From contig NZ_JBNNWS010000006.1 in the NCBI RefSeq assembly GCF_050281185.1, forward strand, positions 186,001 to 250,000: a stretch of 64,000 bases of DNA, read 5' to 3'. Shown one piece after another: positions 33,657 to 43,089 of the stretch. This DNA comes from Heyndrickxia sp050281185. Its GTDB lineage: Bacteria; Bacillota; Bacilli; Bacillales; Bacillaceae_C. The translations under genes and the position numbers were made by a program. Each line of letters begins with the position of its first letter. Positions within the stretch are counted from its first letter, which is position 1. A model generated the notes under the pieces. It worked only from the letters and a program-made list of their open reading frames with translations, did no database searches and was not told the DNA's origin.

Positions 33657-34781
33657 ATGAAGAAATTAAAAGTCATGACAGTAGTAGGCACAAGACCGGA
33701 GATTATAAGATTGTCAGCAGTTATTAATAAATTAGAAGAATCAAATGCTATTGAACATACTCTTGTTCATACAGGGCAAAATTATGATTATGAATTAAAT
33801 GAAGTTTTCTTTAAAGACTTTAACTTAAGAAAGCCAGATTATTTTCTTAATGCTGCTACCGGAACAGCAGTGGAAACTATCGGTAACATCTTAGTTAAAA
33901 TAGATCCAATAATGGAAGAAGTGAAACCTGAAGCATTTCTAGTACTTGGGGATACGAATAGTTGTTTATGTGCAATTGCTGCAAAGAGAAGACGTATTCC
34001 GATTTTTCATATGGAAGCTGGTAACCGTTGTTTTGATCAAAGGGTGCCGGAGGAAACAAACAGAAAAATTGTCGATCATACTGCTGATGTTAATTTAACA
34101 TACAGTGATATTGCAAGGGAATATCTCCTTAGAGAAGGATTTCCATCGGATAGAATTATTAAAACAGGAAGCCCAATGTTTGAAGTTCTTAACTCTAGAA
34201 AAGACGACATCCAAAGTTCAAATGTATTAGAGAGACTAGGTATAAAAGAAGAAAATTACTTTGTAGTGTCCGCTCATAGAGAAGAAAATATCAATTCAGA
34301 AGTCAATTTCTTGAACTTGGTTGATAGTTTAAATGCGGTTGCCGAAAAATATAACATGCCTGTGATTGTAAGTACGCATCCTAGGACTAGAAAAATGATT
34401 GAAGCGAAAGGGATTGAATTTAATCCATTAGTGAAAACTTTGAAACCATTAGGATTTAATGATTACGTGAAACTTCAAATTAAGGCAAAAGCAGTTTTAA
34501 GTGATAGCGGAACGATTAGTGAAGAATCTTCTATTCTTGGATTCAGAGCACTTAATATTAGACAAGCCCATGAAAGACCGGAGGCGATGGAAGAAGCTTC
34601 TGTTATGATGGTTGGGTTAGGAAAAGAGAGAGTTTTACAAGGACTGGAGGTACTTGAAACTCAAGAGAAGGACACTTTAAGACTCGTTGGGGATTATAGT
34701 ATGCTTAATGTTTCAGATAAGGTACTAAGAATTATATTGTCTTATACTGATTATGTGAATATGGTGGTATGGGGGAAATAA
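33657..34781 (+). CDS. capG: UDP-N-acetyl sugar 2-epimerase (UDP-L-FucNAc forming)
   Basis: Last step to UDP-L-FucNAc. Non-hydrolysing 2-epimerase family: VVGTRPEIIRLSAVI at the N-terminus, FHMEAGNRCFDQRVPEETNR, VSAHREENI and SDSGTISEESSILGF are all conserved. 374-375 aa is usual. TTG 33654 and ATG 33657 are adjacent; GGAGG nine bases before the ATG fits it. Together with capE and capF the route from UDP-GlcNAc is complete. Confidence 0.92.
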   Translation: MKKLKVMTVVGTRPEIIRLSAVINKLEESNAIEHTLVHTGQNYDYELNEVFFKDFNLRKPDYFLNAATGTAVETIGNILVKIDPIMEEVKPEAFLVLGDTNSCLCAIAAKRRRIPIFHMEAGNRCFDQRVPEETNRKIVDHTADVNLTYSDIAREYLLREGFPSDRIIKTGSPMFEVLNSRKDDIQSSNVLERLGIKEENYFVVSAHREENINSEVNFLNLVDSLNAVAEKYNMPVIVSTHPRTRKMIEAKGIEFNPLVKTLKPLGFNDYVKLQIKAKAVLSDSGTISEESSILGFRALNIRQAHERPEAMEEASVMMVGLGKERVLQGLEVLETQEKDTLRLVGDYSMLNVSDKVLRIILSYTDYVNMVVWGK

Positions 34782-34782
34782 A

Positions 34783-35850
34783 ATGAAGGTTGTACTCTTA
34801 GCTCCAACACCCCCGCCAGTAGGAGGTATTGCAGGCTGGACATTAAGGATGCAGAAAGCAACGTTAAAGAACGGTTGGAATGTTGAAGTTGTAGATGAAA
34901 AATTATTAGGAAATCGAGAGGTATTTGGATCAAACACTAAGCCTAATTTATTAATGGAAATTAAAAGGTGTTTTAGAATTTGGAAAGATTTATATAAAGC
35001 TTTAAAAGATCCAGAGGTGAAGGTTGTTCATTCTTGTATTCCCGCAAGCACAACAGGGATGTTGAGGGAATATATCTGTGCAATGATAACAAAAGTAAGA
35101 AAAAGAAAATTTATAATACATTACCGTTGTACGCTACCTAACATGGTTAAAAGTACGGCAGGATTATTAATGTTTCAATATCTTACAAAAATAAGTGATC
35201 TGGTAATAACACTAAACAGTACTTCTGTAGATTATGTTAAAAAATATAGTAATACAAATGTAAAGTTAATACCAAATTTTATAGAAAAAGATTCAGTATT
35301 GGATAATGAAAAGAGAATAATATCCAACAAAATAAAGCGAGTTCTTTATGTAGGGGGAGTAATAGAAAGTAAAGGTTGTTGTGAAATTATCAATGTTGCA
35401 AATTCCTTTCCGGATATACAATTTCGACTTGTAGGGAATCCTGATAAAAAAGTATTGGAAATTGATAAACCTGCAAATGTAATATTGTGTGGAGAAAAAA
35501 ATAGAGAAGAAGTACAGCAGGAACTAGTTAAAGCTGACCTCTTTATGTTTGTTTCATATTTTCCAGGTGAAGGATTTTCAAATGCTTTGGCAGAAGCAAT
35601 GTCATATGGATTACCATGTATAGTTAGCGATTGGGCAGCAAACCACGATATGATAGAGGAATATGGTGGTATAGTAGTTAGTGTGAAGGACGTTGGAGCA
35701 ATGATAAAAGCAATAGAGGAATTAGCAAATGATAGGAATAGAAGACAAAGGCAGTCAGAATGGAATATTAAAAAAGTGAAAGAAAACTATGTCGATAATA
35801 TTGTTACTGACCAGTATGTGGATGCATACGAAAGCATTTTAGAAAATTAA
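34783..35850 (+). CDS. Family 4 glycosyltransferase
   Basis: GT-B enzyme of 355 aa. N-terminal LAPTPPPVGGIAGWTLRMQ is a typical GT4 acceptor loop. The donor domain starts at RVLYVGGVIESKGCCEIINV near residue 186 and has the E-x7-E site in PGEGFSNALAEAMSYGLPCI. It probably adds the third or a later sugar of the repeat unit. Its ATG lies one base after the capG stop codon. Substrate is not predictable. Confidence 0.82.
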   Translation: MKVVLLAPTPPPVGGIAGWTLRMQKATLKNGWNVEVVDEKLLGNREVFGSNTKPNLLMEIKRCFRIWKDLYKALKDPEVKVVHSCIPASTTGMLREYICAMITKVRKRKFIIHYRCTLPNMVKSTAGLLMFQYLTKISDLVITLNSTSVDYVKKYSNTNVKLIPNFIEKDSVLDNEKRIISNKIKRVLYVGGVIESKGCCEIINVANSFPDIQFRLVGNPDKKVLEIDKPANVILCGEKNREEVQQELVKADLFMFVSYFPGEGFSNALAEAMSYGLPCIVSDWAANHDMIEEYGGIVVSVKDVGAMIKAIEELANDRNRRQRQSEWNIKKVKENYVDNIVTDQYVDAYESILEN

Positions 35851-35865
35851 ATGGTGGTGTTGTTA

Positions 35866-36408
35866 TTGCGACGAAAACTTGGTTGGTTTTTACTAGTAGT
35901 ATACAATTTATTTCGTCTGCCAATAAGTTGGGTATTTAACTTTGGTAGATTAAAATTCTCTTTGATTGGGATAATATCACCTAATGTAAAAATAGCTGTT
36001 TCTAATAACGGAAGGATTGAAATAGGTAATAAATGTTGTATTGAAAGTGGGAACCTTCTAAGATCTAGCGGTGGAAAAATTAACATTGGAAATAGAATAT
36101 ATATTAATAGGAATTGTAATATTGTGTCTAGAGAAAGTATAACTCTTGGGGATGGAACAACTTTGGGGCCAAATGTATCCATTTATGATCATGATCATAG
36201 TTTTGGGAAAAACAAAAAAGGGAATTTTAAAATAGCACCTATTGTTATTGGTAAAAATGTTTGGATAGGGACAGGTGTAATAATATTAAGGGGCGTTAGT
36301 ATAGGAGACGGAAGTGTAATTGGTGCAGGGGCAATAATTACTAAAGATGTCCCACCAAATACAATAGTTACAATGCAAAATGAAATAATAATGAGAGAGA
36401 TTAATTGA
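35866..36408 (+). CDS. Hexapeptide-repeat acyltransferase
   Basis: Left-handed beta-helix O-acyltransferase of about 180 aa, likely acetylating a sugar of the polymer. After a hydrophobic N-terminus, hexapeptide repeats run from about residue 45 (GRIEIGNKCCIESGN, GKINIGNRIYINRN, GDGTTLGPNVSIYDHDHSFG), with the catalytic His in YDHDHSF and the end IGAGAIITKDVPPNTI. TTG 35866 follows GGTGGTG at six bases; ATG 35851 is one of several possible earlier starts but has no ribosome site. The donor is probably acetyl-CoA. Confidence 0.85.
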   Translation: MRRKLGWFLLVVYNLFRLPISWVFNFGRLKFSLIGIISPNVKIAVSNNGRIEIGNKCCIESGNLLRSSGGKINIGNRIYINRNCNIVSRESITLGDGTTLGPNVSIYDHDHSFGKNKKGNFKIAPIVIGKNVWIGTGVIILRGVSIGDGSVIGAGAIITKDVPPNTIVTMQNEIIMREIN

Positions 36409-36409
36409 T

Positions 36410-37567
36410 ATGGAAAAAATACTGATTGTTTCTACGGGGAAATATCCTAATGGCAATGCTGGAGCTATACGTCAACACTCATTTGCAAAACTTTTTGAAC
36501 GCTGTGGTTATTCCCCTTACGTAATTGGACTAGGAGAATCAACTGATTTTGCAATTAAAGAGTACGATGGGATTAATTATACTTCATTTAGATCTAAAAA
36601 AAATAATATATTTAATCGCATTTTAAATTTATTACTTTTTAAAGCAAGACTAAAAAGATTTTTGAAAAACAATACTGGCTTCTCAAAAATTATGGTCGTA
36701 AGCATACCAATACCCGCACTTTTTTATCTAAAAAGATATTCGATAAAAAAAGGTATTGAGCTTATCCATGATAGTGTAGAGTGGTATTCTCCTGAAGAAT
36801 TTACATTAGGTAAGATTTCACTACCATATATAGTTAATAACTCATATAATACAAAATGGATAGATAGTGGTTTTAAAGTTGTGGCTATTAGCAAGTTTCT
36901 ACAAAATCATTTTACATTACGAAAAGTAAGTGTAATTAGAATACCAGTTATTTTGGATATCCATAATATGCCACATAAAAAAAGGAATATTAACAATAAA
37001 TTAGTTCTTATTTACGCAGGAGCTGTTGGGAAAAAAGACTATTTAAAAGAAATAATAAATGGACTAGCTTTATTAAATACTAGCGAACTAATGAAATTAG
37101 AAATGCGGTTATTCGGAATAAGTAATGAACAATTAAAGAATGAATTAGGTATTCCAACTGAAATTATAGTTAAACTCTCTTCGAGTCTAAAATGTTTTGG
37201 AAGGGTACCAAGAGAAGAAGTATTAAAAAATTTAGAAGAAGCGGATTTTACTGTATTATTACGGCCTTCCGAACAAAGGTATGCAAAAGCTGGATTTCCA
37301 ACAAAAGTAGTAGAAAGTCTTGCTAGTGGAACCCCAATAATTACTAATCTTAGTTCTGACTTAAGTAACTACTTAATAGACATGGAAAATTCTATTTTGG
37401 TTGATGATTGTAGTTCGGAATCTTTTCGTGATGCTTTACAGAAGGCAATCAACTTAAATCTTGTGGATAAACAAGAGATGCAAAAAAATGCACGAAAGAC
37501 ATCTGAGAAATATTTTGATTACAATAACTATATTGATGAAATAAAACAGTTATTAGAATCAAAATGA
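36410..37567 (+). CDS. Family 4 glycosyltransferase
   Basis: GT-B enzyme of 385 aa. It starts ILIVSTGKYPNGNAGAIRQH, shows HDSVEWYSPEEF in the first domain and a donor domain from LVLIYAGAVGKKDYLKEI, with RPSEQRYAKAGFPTKVVESLASGTPII as its donor-site region. It begins right after the acyltransferase stop with only GAGAGAG as ribosome site. Presumed to extend the repeat unit; sugar unknown. Confidence 0.8.
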   Translation: MEKILIVSTGKYPNGNAGAIRQHSFAKLFERCGYSPYVIGLGESTDFAIKEYDGINYTSFRSKKNNIFNRILNLLLFKARLKRFLKNNTGFSKIMVVSIPIPALFYLKRYSIKKGIELIHDSVEWYSPEEFTLGKISLPYIVNNSYNTKWIDSGFKVVAISKFLQNHFTLRKVSVIRIPVILDIHNMPHKKRNINNKLVLIYAGAVGKKDYLKEIINGLALLNTSELMKLEMRLFGISNEQLKNELGIPTEIIVKLSSSLKCFGRVPREEVLKNLEEADFTVLLRPSEQRYAKAGFPTKVVESLASGTPIITNLSSDLSNYLIDMENSILVDDCSSESFRDALQKAINLNLVDKQEMQKNARKTSEKYFDYNNYIDEIKQLLESK

Positions 37568-37591
37568 ATCTCTTAAGAGAGGAAGAATTAA

Positions 37592-38842
37592 TTGAAAGGA
37601 AAACTGCTTTACCTTTTGTTAATAGTGTTTACTTTTCTATATATATATTATCCCCCTTTATTTTTCACTAATACTTTACACATTTTAGGTGGTCTTTCAT
37701 GGATAATAATAATTATTAACCGCAAAGGGTGTTCAGTATTTTTTTCGCGAGGCGGTTACTTAAAAGAAATTTTTTTTACCTGGTTTATAACTTCATATTT
37801 ATATTTAGGGCTTCTAATAAATGGTCGATCAGATCTTTTGGTAAGCTATGTATTCATAATTATTCCCCTTGAGATATTGCCTATCTGCTTTGTTATTGTA
37901 TATCTTATAAAGAAATTGAATGGTAAAAAAACATTTAGTGCTTTATTAATACATGTAGGTTTCGTCCAAGGGGTTATTTCGGTACTAGCTTTTTTGATTC
38001 CTGAAATCCAATCTTGGGTAATAAATAGGATGCTCTCATATGGATATGATAATGTAATTATTGGACTTTCCCAGCATAGAATGTTTGGTTTAAGTTATAC
38101 TTTTCCTTATTCAATGCCAATAGTCCAAGGGGTTATTGCTTGTCTTTCTATTTATATGGGTATTAACAAAAATGCTAAATATTTCATTTTTACTCCGTTT
38201 ATTATTTTTTCGGGAATCATTAACGCAAGAATAAGTATTGTTATCATTGCCATAGGAATAGTTTTAATTTTACTAGCTTCTTTAAAATTAAAGCTTAATA
38301 AAAAGTATAAGATAATAATTGCCTTTTTTGCCTTTATGATTTTACTTAATCCTATATCAAATATAATTCAAAAGAATTCCTCTGATACATTTAATTGGTT
38401 AGAGGATGGATTAGATCAGTTGATCAATCTTTACCATGGGGATATCAGTGGTGCGTATACGAGTTATATTACGGATAAGTCAAATTATAATTTACCAGAT
38501 GGACTTAAGTTATTTTTTGGAACGTCTGAGAGAGTAATTAGAGGAAGTTCAACGTATCAATCTGATGTTGGATATATCAACGACATTTGGTTGGGTGGAG
38601 TATTTTACGCATTAACTTTATATAGTTATTTACTCATTAAATTAAATAAAATTAGGGTTTCTTTAAACAGAAGGCAAATAGATGGTACTTTAGTAAGTCT
38701 GTTTTTGGTATTTGTTATTATTTTTAGTAATTTTAAAGGAACTATTTTTGGAGTTAATGAATTTATAAATCTATTTTATTTGATTTATATATATAGCATA
38801 TGTTACAAGGATAGTCCTTCTACTAATTTAACAAAAATTTAA
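37592..38842 (+). CDS. wzy: Probable Wzy polymerase (O-antigen ligase/polymerase fold)
   Basis: Very hydrophobic protein of 416 aa with about eleven membrane segments and one large external loop near residues 265-325 (DTFNWLEDGLDQLINLYHGD). That topology in a locus with Wzx and several GTs is how Wzy polymerases are recognised, since their sequence is poorly conserved. It would join repeat units on the outer face of the membrane. TTG start with AGAGGAAG upstream. Assignment rests on context and topology. Confidence 0.7.
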   Translation: MKGKLLYLLLIVFTFLYIYYPPLFFTNTLHILGGLSWIIIIINRKGCSVFFSRGGYLKEIFFTWFITSYLYLGLLINGRSDLLVSYVFIIIPLEILPICFVIVYLIKKLNGKKTFSALLIHVGFVQGVISVLAFLIPEIQSWVINRMLSYGYDNVIIGLSQHRMFGLSYTFPYSMPIVQGVIACLSIYMGINKNAKYFIFTPFIIFSGIINARISIVIIAIGIVLILLASLKLKLNKKYKIIIAFFAFMILLNPISNIIQKNSSDTFNWLEDGLDQLINLYHGDISGAYTSYITDKSNYNLPDGLKLFFGTSERVIRGSSTYQSDVGYINDIWLGGVFYALTLYSYLLIKLNKIRVSLNRRQIDGTLVSLFLVFVIIFSNFKGTIFGVNEFINLFYLIYIYSICYKDSPSTNLTKI

Positions 38843-38859
38843 AATTAAGGGTGGTTATT

Positions 38860-39927
38860 TTGGGACAGAGTTTAGTAACAATAATTGTTCCAGTTTATAA
38901 TATTGAAAAGTATTTAAAAACATGTATAGAAAGCATAATAAATCAAACTTACACTCAAATAGAAATTATTTTGGTGAATGATGGTTCAACTGACTCCTCT
39001 TTAGAAATTTGTAAGCAATATATATATGATAATAGGGTTACTATAATTGATAAGAAAAATGAGGGATTAAGCAGCGCAAGGCAAGCGGGGATTGATAAGG
39101 CTAATGGGGAATATATATGCATGGTAGATTCTGATGACTATATCGAAAAAGATTTTGTAGAAAAAATGTATTCTAAAATTCATAATGATGATTCAGATAT
39201 TTGTGCCTGTGCATCAAGGTTCTTTTCAGATAAATTCAGTAGAGTATTCGGTTATAGTGAATCTTATTCAAAAATCAAAATTACTAAACATGACATTGAA
39301 ACTAAATATTTTGAATTACTAGGACGTTATTACATGAGTGATTCTTGGAATAAAATTTACAAAACAAGTTTTATAAGGAACTCCAATGTTAGATTTTCAT
39401 TAGAACGAAAATATAATGGTACAGATCTTTCGTTTAATCATCGTTTATTACTTCATTTACCGCAAATTTCTGTGGTAAATGAACCATTATACAACCATCA
39501 AATATTAGAAAATTCTAGAGTGAGACGGAAAAATAAAGAATTGCAAAAGGGCTTTATGATAATTATGACTCAAATAATTAACGAAGTTGAAAAATTAAAT
39601 TATACAGACTTAATTAATAATCAACTTAGTTGCTTGTATGTTAAATTTCTAAGGGAAGCTTCTCAAGATATTTTTAATTCGGGACTACCCTCGAAGGAGT
39701 TAAATAGTAAATATAAAGAATTCTATAATTTAAATAAACAATACTTAATGGAAAATCAAATATTAGACCTAGTACCCACTAATATGAACACCATTTCTTT
39801 AAGGATATTTTGCCGTTTTTTAAATACGAAAAATAGTATATGGCTGTTAAAATATTTAAGCATAAGACAAAAAGTATTAAAATTACATAACACTTTTAAT
39901 GGTATTAAAAAAATATTAAGATTTTAA
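38860..39927 (+). CDS. Family 2 glycosyltransferase
   Basis: GT-A enzyme of about 355 aa. N-terminal VTIIVPVYNIEKYLKTCIES, nucleotide site LVNDGSTDSS and metal-binding DSDD in YICMVDSDDYIEKDF are clear. The base region carries Asp/Trp motifs DSWNKIYKT and RYNGTDLSFNH-like residues. TTG 38860 with AAGGGTGG is preferred; GTG 38851 is in-frame. It is the only GT2 of the locus. Substrate unknown. Confidence 0.85.
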   Translation: MGQSLVTIIVPVYNIEKYLKTCIESIINQTYTQIEIILVNDGSTDSSLEICKQYIYDNRVTIIDKKNEGLSSARQAGIDKANGEYICMVDSDDYIEKDFVEKMYSKIHNDDSDICACASRFFSDKFSRVFGYSESYSKIKITKHDIETKYFELLGRYYMSDSWNKIYKTSFIRNSNVRFSLERKYNGTDLSFNHRLLLHLPQISVVNEPLYNHQILENSRVRRKNKELQKGFMIIMTQIINEVEKLNYTDLINNQLSCLYVKFLREASQDIFNSGLPSKELNSKYKEFYNLNKQYLMENQILDLVPTNMNTISLRIFCRFLNTKNSIWLLKYLSIRQKVLKLHNTFNGIKKILRF

Positions 39928-40040
39928 GTTTTTCAAAAATTTTCGGTAAATAGTTAGGTCATCAGTTAATTTTTATAGCTAATTTTATAAGTGGAATTTT
40001 CCCAATCTATTTAGATAAAAGTTGAGAGCGGAGTGTATCT

Positions 40041-41564
40041 ATGAGAAGTAAAAAAGCTATAGCTAATATAATGTCATCACTCCTGTTGCAACTGACAACA
40101 ATTATTTGTGGATTTATAGTACCTATCTTAATTATTAAATCATATGGGTCAAATGTAAATGGTGTTATTAACTCAATTACTCAGTTTTTAGGTTATATTG
40201 CTTTACTAGAAGCCGGTATTGGTGGTGTCGTTAGAGCTGCTTTATATAAACCTTTGGCAAACAAAGACAATGTTACAATAAGTAGAATAGTGAAAACAGC
40301 AGAAAAGTTTTTTAAAATAATAGCTTATATACTTATCGGCTACCTTATAGTAGTCGCTTTTGTATTTCCAAATATTGTGAGTGGTGAGTTTGATAAGATT
40401 TATACTATTACCCTAGTTTTAATAATTGGTATGGGGACTTTTGCTCAGTATTTTTTTGGAATATCATATCAATTATTGTTGCAAGCAGATCAAAGACTAT
40501 ATTTCACTTCCTTATTACAGGTTTTTACAGTTGTTATTAATACTGTTATAGTTGTTGTATTAATTAATAAAGGTGCAAGTATACACTTTGTTAAATTATG
40601 TAGTGCAGCAGTTTTAATAGCTAGACCTTTAGTCCTTAATATATATGTAAAATATAGATATAAAATAATAAAAAATGTAAATGCTGATAGAAATGCATTA
40701 AATCAGAAATGGGATGGTCTCGGCCACCATATCTCGTATTTTGTAAATAATAATACTGATATTGCTGTATTAACCCTATTTACAAATATGAGAGAAGTTT
40801 CAGTTTACTCTATATATATGATGGTTGTAGCGGGAATACGGAATATTACAACAACCTTTTCATCAGGCATAGAGGCTGCTTTTGGAAATATGATTGCAAA
40901 TGGAGAAAGAAATTCTCTGTATAGAAATTTTATCTCTTTTGAGTTTTTATCTTTTTTTATAACAACGGTATTATTTACAAGTGCCTCATTATTAATACTA
41001 CCATTTATCTCTATTTACACTAAAGGAATTACAGATGTAAATTATATTAGACCATTATTTGCTTATGTATTGGTAGCTGCTGGAGCGGCATATTGTATTA
41101 GATTACCTTATCATTCTATAGTAATAGCAGCTGGACATTTTAAGCAAACTAGAAATGGGGCTTTTGTTGAGGCAATAATTAATATTGTGTTTTCAATTGT
41201 TCTAGTAAATTCTTTGGGAATACTAGGTGTTGCGATAGGTACTCTATTTGCTATGCTTTTTAGAACCTTTCAATATATCTTTTATATTTCAAAAAACATT
41301 TTAGAAAGAAGAATATTGGATCCTATTAAAAGAATTCTTGTAAGTGTATCTTCGGTATTAGTTAGTGTGATAATTATTAGATTAATTCCAACAATAGCTA
41401 TAGATAATTATTTTTATTGGGGAATATATGCTATAGGAGTAACAACAATAATCTTCTTAGTAACTCTTTTTGTGAATTTGATATGCTATTTTCAGGATTT
41501 GAAAAACGTGTTACAGATATTAAACAGGGTAATTAAATCAAAAGGTAAAAATTATCAATCATAA
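40041..41564 (+). CDS. wzx: Wzx-type polysaccharide flippase
   Basis: MOP-superfamily transporter of 507 aa with about fourteen membrane segments. It starts KKAIANIMSSLLLQLTTIIC, with the family-typical SYGSNVNGVINSITQFLGYI segment near residue 35. It would move the completed lipid-linked unit across the membrane before Wzy polymerises it. It has a 113-base upstream gap with no terminator, and a 148-base gap follows before the UDP-glucose dehydrogenase gene. Confidence 0.85.
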   Translation: MRSKKAIANIMSSLLLQLTTIICGFIVPILIIKSYGSNVNGVINSITQFLGYIALLEAGIGGVVRAALYKPLANKDNVTISRIVKTAEKFFKIIAYILIGYLIVVAFVFPNIVSGEFDKIYTITLVLIIGMGTFAQYFFGISYQLLLQADQRLYFTSLLQVFTVVINTVIVVVLINKGASIHFVKLCSAAVLIARPLVLNIYVKYRYKIIKNVNADRNALNQKWDGLGHHISYFVNNNTDIAVLTLFTNMREVSVYSIYMMVVAGIRNITTTFSSGIEAAFGNMIANGERNSLYRNFISFEFLSFFITTVLFTSASLLILPFISIYTKGITDVNYIRPLFAYVLVAAGAAYCIRLPYHSIVIAAGHFKQTRNGAFVEAIINIVFSIVLVNSLGILGVAIGTLFAMLFRTFQYIFYISKNILERRILDPIKRILVSVSSVLVSVIIIRLIPTIAIDNYFYWGIYAIGVTTIIFLVTLFVNLICYFQDLKNVLQILNRVIKSKGKNYQS

Positions 41565-41712
41565 TGTAAAATATAGGTATTTTACATAATTTATAAAATA
41601 TTACTTCATTTAGTAGTAATTAAGAAAGGACTATAAGAAAATAGAGAAAGTTTGTAATAACAAACTTTAAATATAGTGGAATGTCAATCAATTGATAGAG
41701 GAAGGTTTTAAT

Positions 41713-43089
41713 ATGTACAAAATAGCAGTAGCAGGAACAGGATATGTTGGCTTAGTAGCAGGTGTATGTTTCTCTGAAGTAGGGCATCAGGTTACTTGTG
41801 TCGATATAGATGAAAATAAAGTGAATACAATGAAACGAGGAATCTCTCCTATCTATGAAGCAGATTTGGAAGAGTTGATGCAGAAAAATTATGCTGCTGG
41901 AAGAATTAATTATACAACAGATTACCAATCAGCTTACAAGGATGCAGATGCAATTTTTATAGGTGTAGGTACTCCGGAACAACCGGATGGATCTGCAAAT
42001 TTATCATACATTGCAACAGTTGCAAGACAAATTGCTGAATCAGTAGGAAAGGAATGTTTGGTCGTTGTTAAATCTACAGTACCTGTTGGAACGAATGATA
42101 AAGTAGAACAGTTTATTCAAGACTTTTTAGTCAATGATGTGAAGGTAGAAGTTGCTTCAAATCCAGAATTTTTGGCACAAGGATCTGCCGTACATGATAC
42201 ATTGCACGCAGAAAGAGTTATTATCGGGACAGAAAGTAAATGGGCTGAAGAGTTACTTATGAATATTTATGAACCATTTCATTTACCGATTGTTTCAGTA
42301 AATAGAAGGTCCGCAGAAATGATTAAGTATGCATCTAATGACTTCCTTGCCCTTAAAATATCCTATATGAATGATATCGCGAATCTATGTGAATTAGTAG
42401 GTGCAGATATTCAGGATGTTGCAAGGGGGATGAGTTTTGATGAAAGAATCGGTAGTAAGTTTTTAAATGCGGGTATTGGTTATGGCGGTTCTTGTTTCCC
42501 TAAGGATACAAAAGCACTAGAGTATATTGCAAGTCAAAATGGATATGAACTCAAGACAATTAAAGCTGCCATTGATGTGAACAAAGAACAAAAGACAATG
42601 TTATATAAGAAAGCTAGAAAGAGATTCATTACATTCAATGGTCTTAAGGTAGCAGTATTAGGGTTAACGTTTAAGCCTGGAACAGATGATTTAAGAGAGG
42701 CACCATCTTTAGAAAATGTACCATTACTGTTAGAGCAAGGTGCAGACATTTTTGCATTTGATCCAGTCGGTGCAGAAAACTTTGCTAAAGTGTATCCGGA
42801 AGGTAAGAATGGAAAAGGAAGTATCACGTATGTTTCCAATATAGAGCATGCTTTAGAAGGAGCAAATGTGTGCTTTATTTTTACTGAGTGGGGAGAAGTA
42901 AAAGCAGTAACCCCTGAAACATATAAGAGATTGATGAGAACTCCTTTGATTTACGATGGAAGGAATATATATAGTGTTTCAGACATGCAGGAAGTAGGAG
43001 TTGAGTATCACTCTATAGGAAGAAAATCCGCAAGTAGAGAAGGATTAAAGGAGTCGAAGAATCTTGAATTACAAACCTCTAGATCCTAG
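41713..43089 (+). CDS. ugd: UDP-glucose 6-dehydrogenase
   Basis: Oxidises UDP-glucose (made by GtaB) to UDP-glucuronate. N-terminal Rossmann loop AVAGTGYVGLVAGVCFSEVG, the KSTVPVGTNDKVE motif and the catalytic Cys in GIGYGGSCFPKDTKALEYI are intact; the C-terminal domain has LTFKPGTDDLREAPSL. ATG 41713 with AGAGGAAGG upstream is preferred over the in-frame TTG 41692. 458 aa is typical of TuaD/Ugd. It overlaps the epimerase gene by 26 bases and so is coupled with it. Confidence 0.95.
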   Translation: MYKIAVAGTGYVGLVAGVCFSEVGHQVTCVDIDENKVNTMKRGISPIYEADLEELMQKNYAAGRINYTTDYQSAYKDADAIFIGVGTPEQPDGSANLSYIATVARQIAESVGKECLVVVKSTVPVGTNDKVEQFIQDFLVNDVKVEVASNPEFLAQGSAVHDTLHAERVIIGTESKWAEELLMNIYEPFHLPIVSVNRRSAEMIKYASNDFLALKISYMNDIANLCELVGADIQDVARGMSFDERIGSKFLNAGIGYGGSCFPKDTKALEYIASQNGYELKTIKAAIDVNKEQKTMLYKKARKRFITFNGLKVAVLGLTFKPGTDDLREAPSLENVPLLLEQGADIFAFDPVGAENFAKVYPEGKNGKGSITYVSNIEHALEGANVCFIFTEWGEVKAVTPETYKRLMRTPLIYDGRNIYSVSDMQEVGVEYHSIGRKSASREGLKESKNLELQTSRS

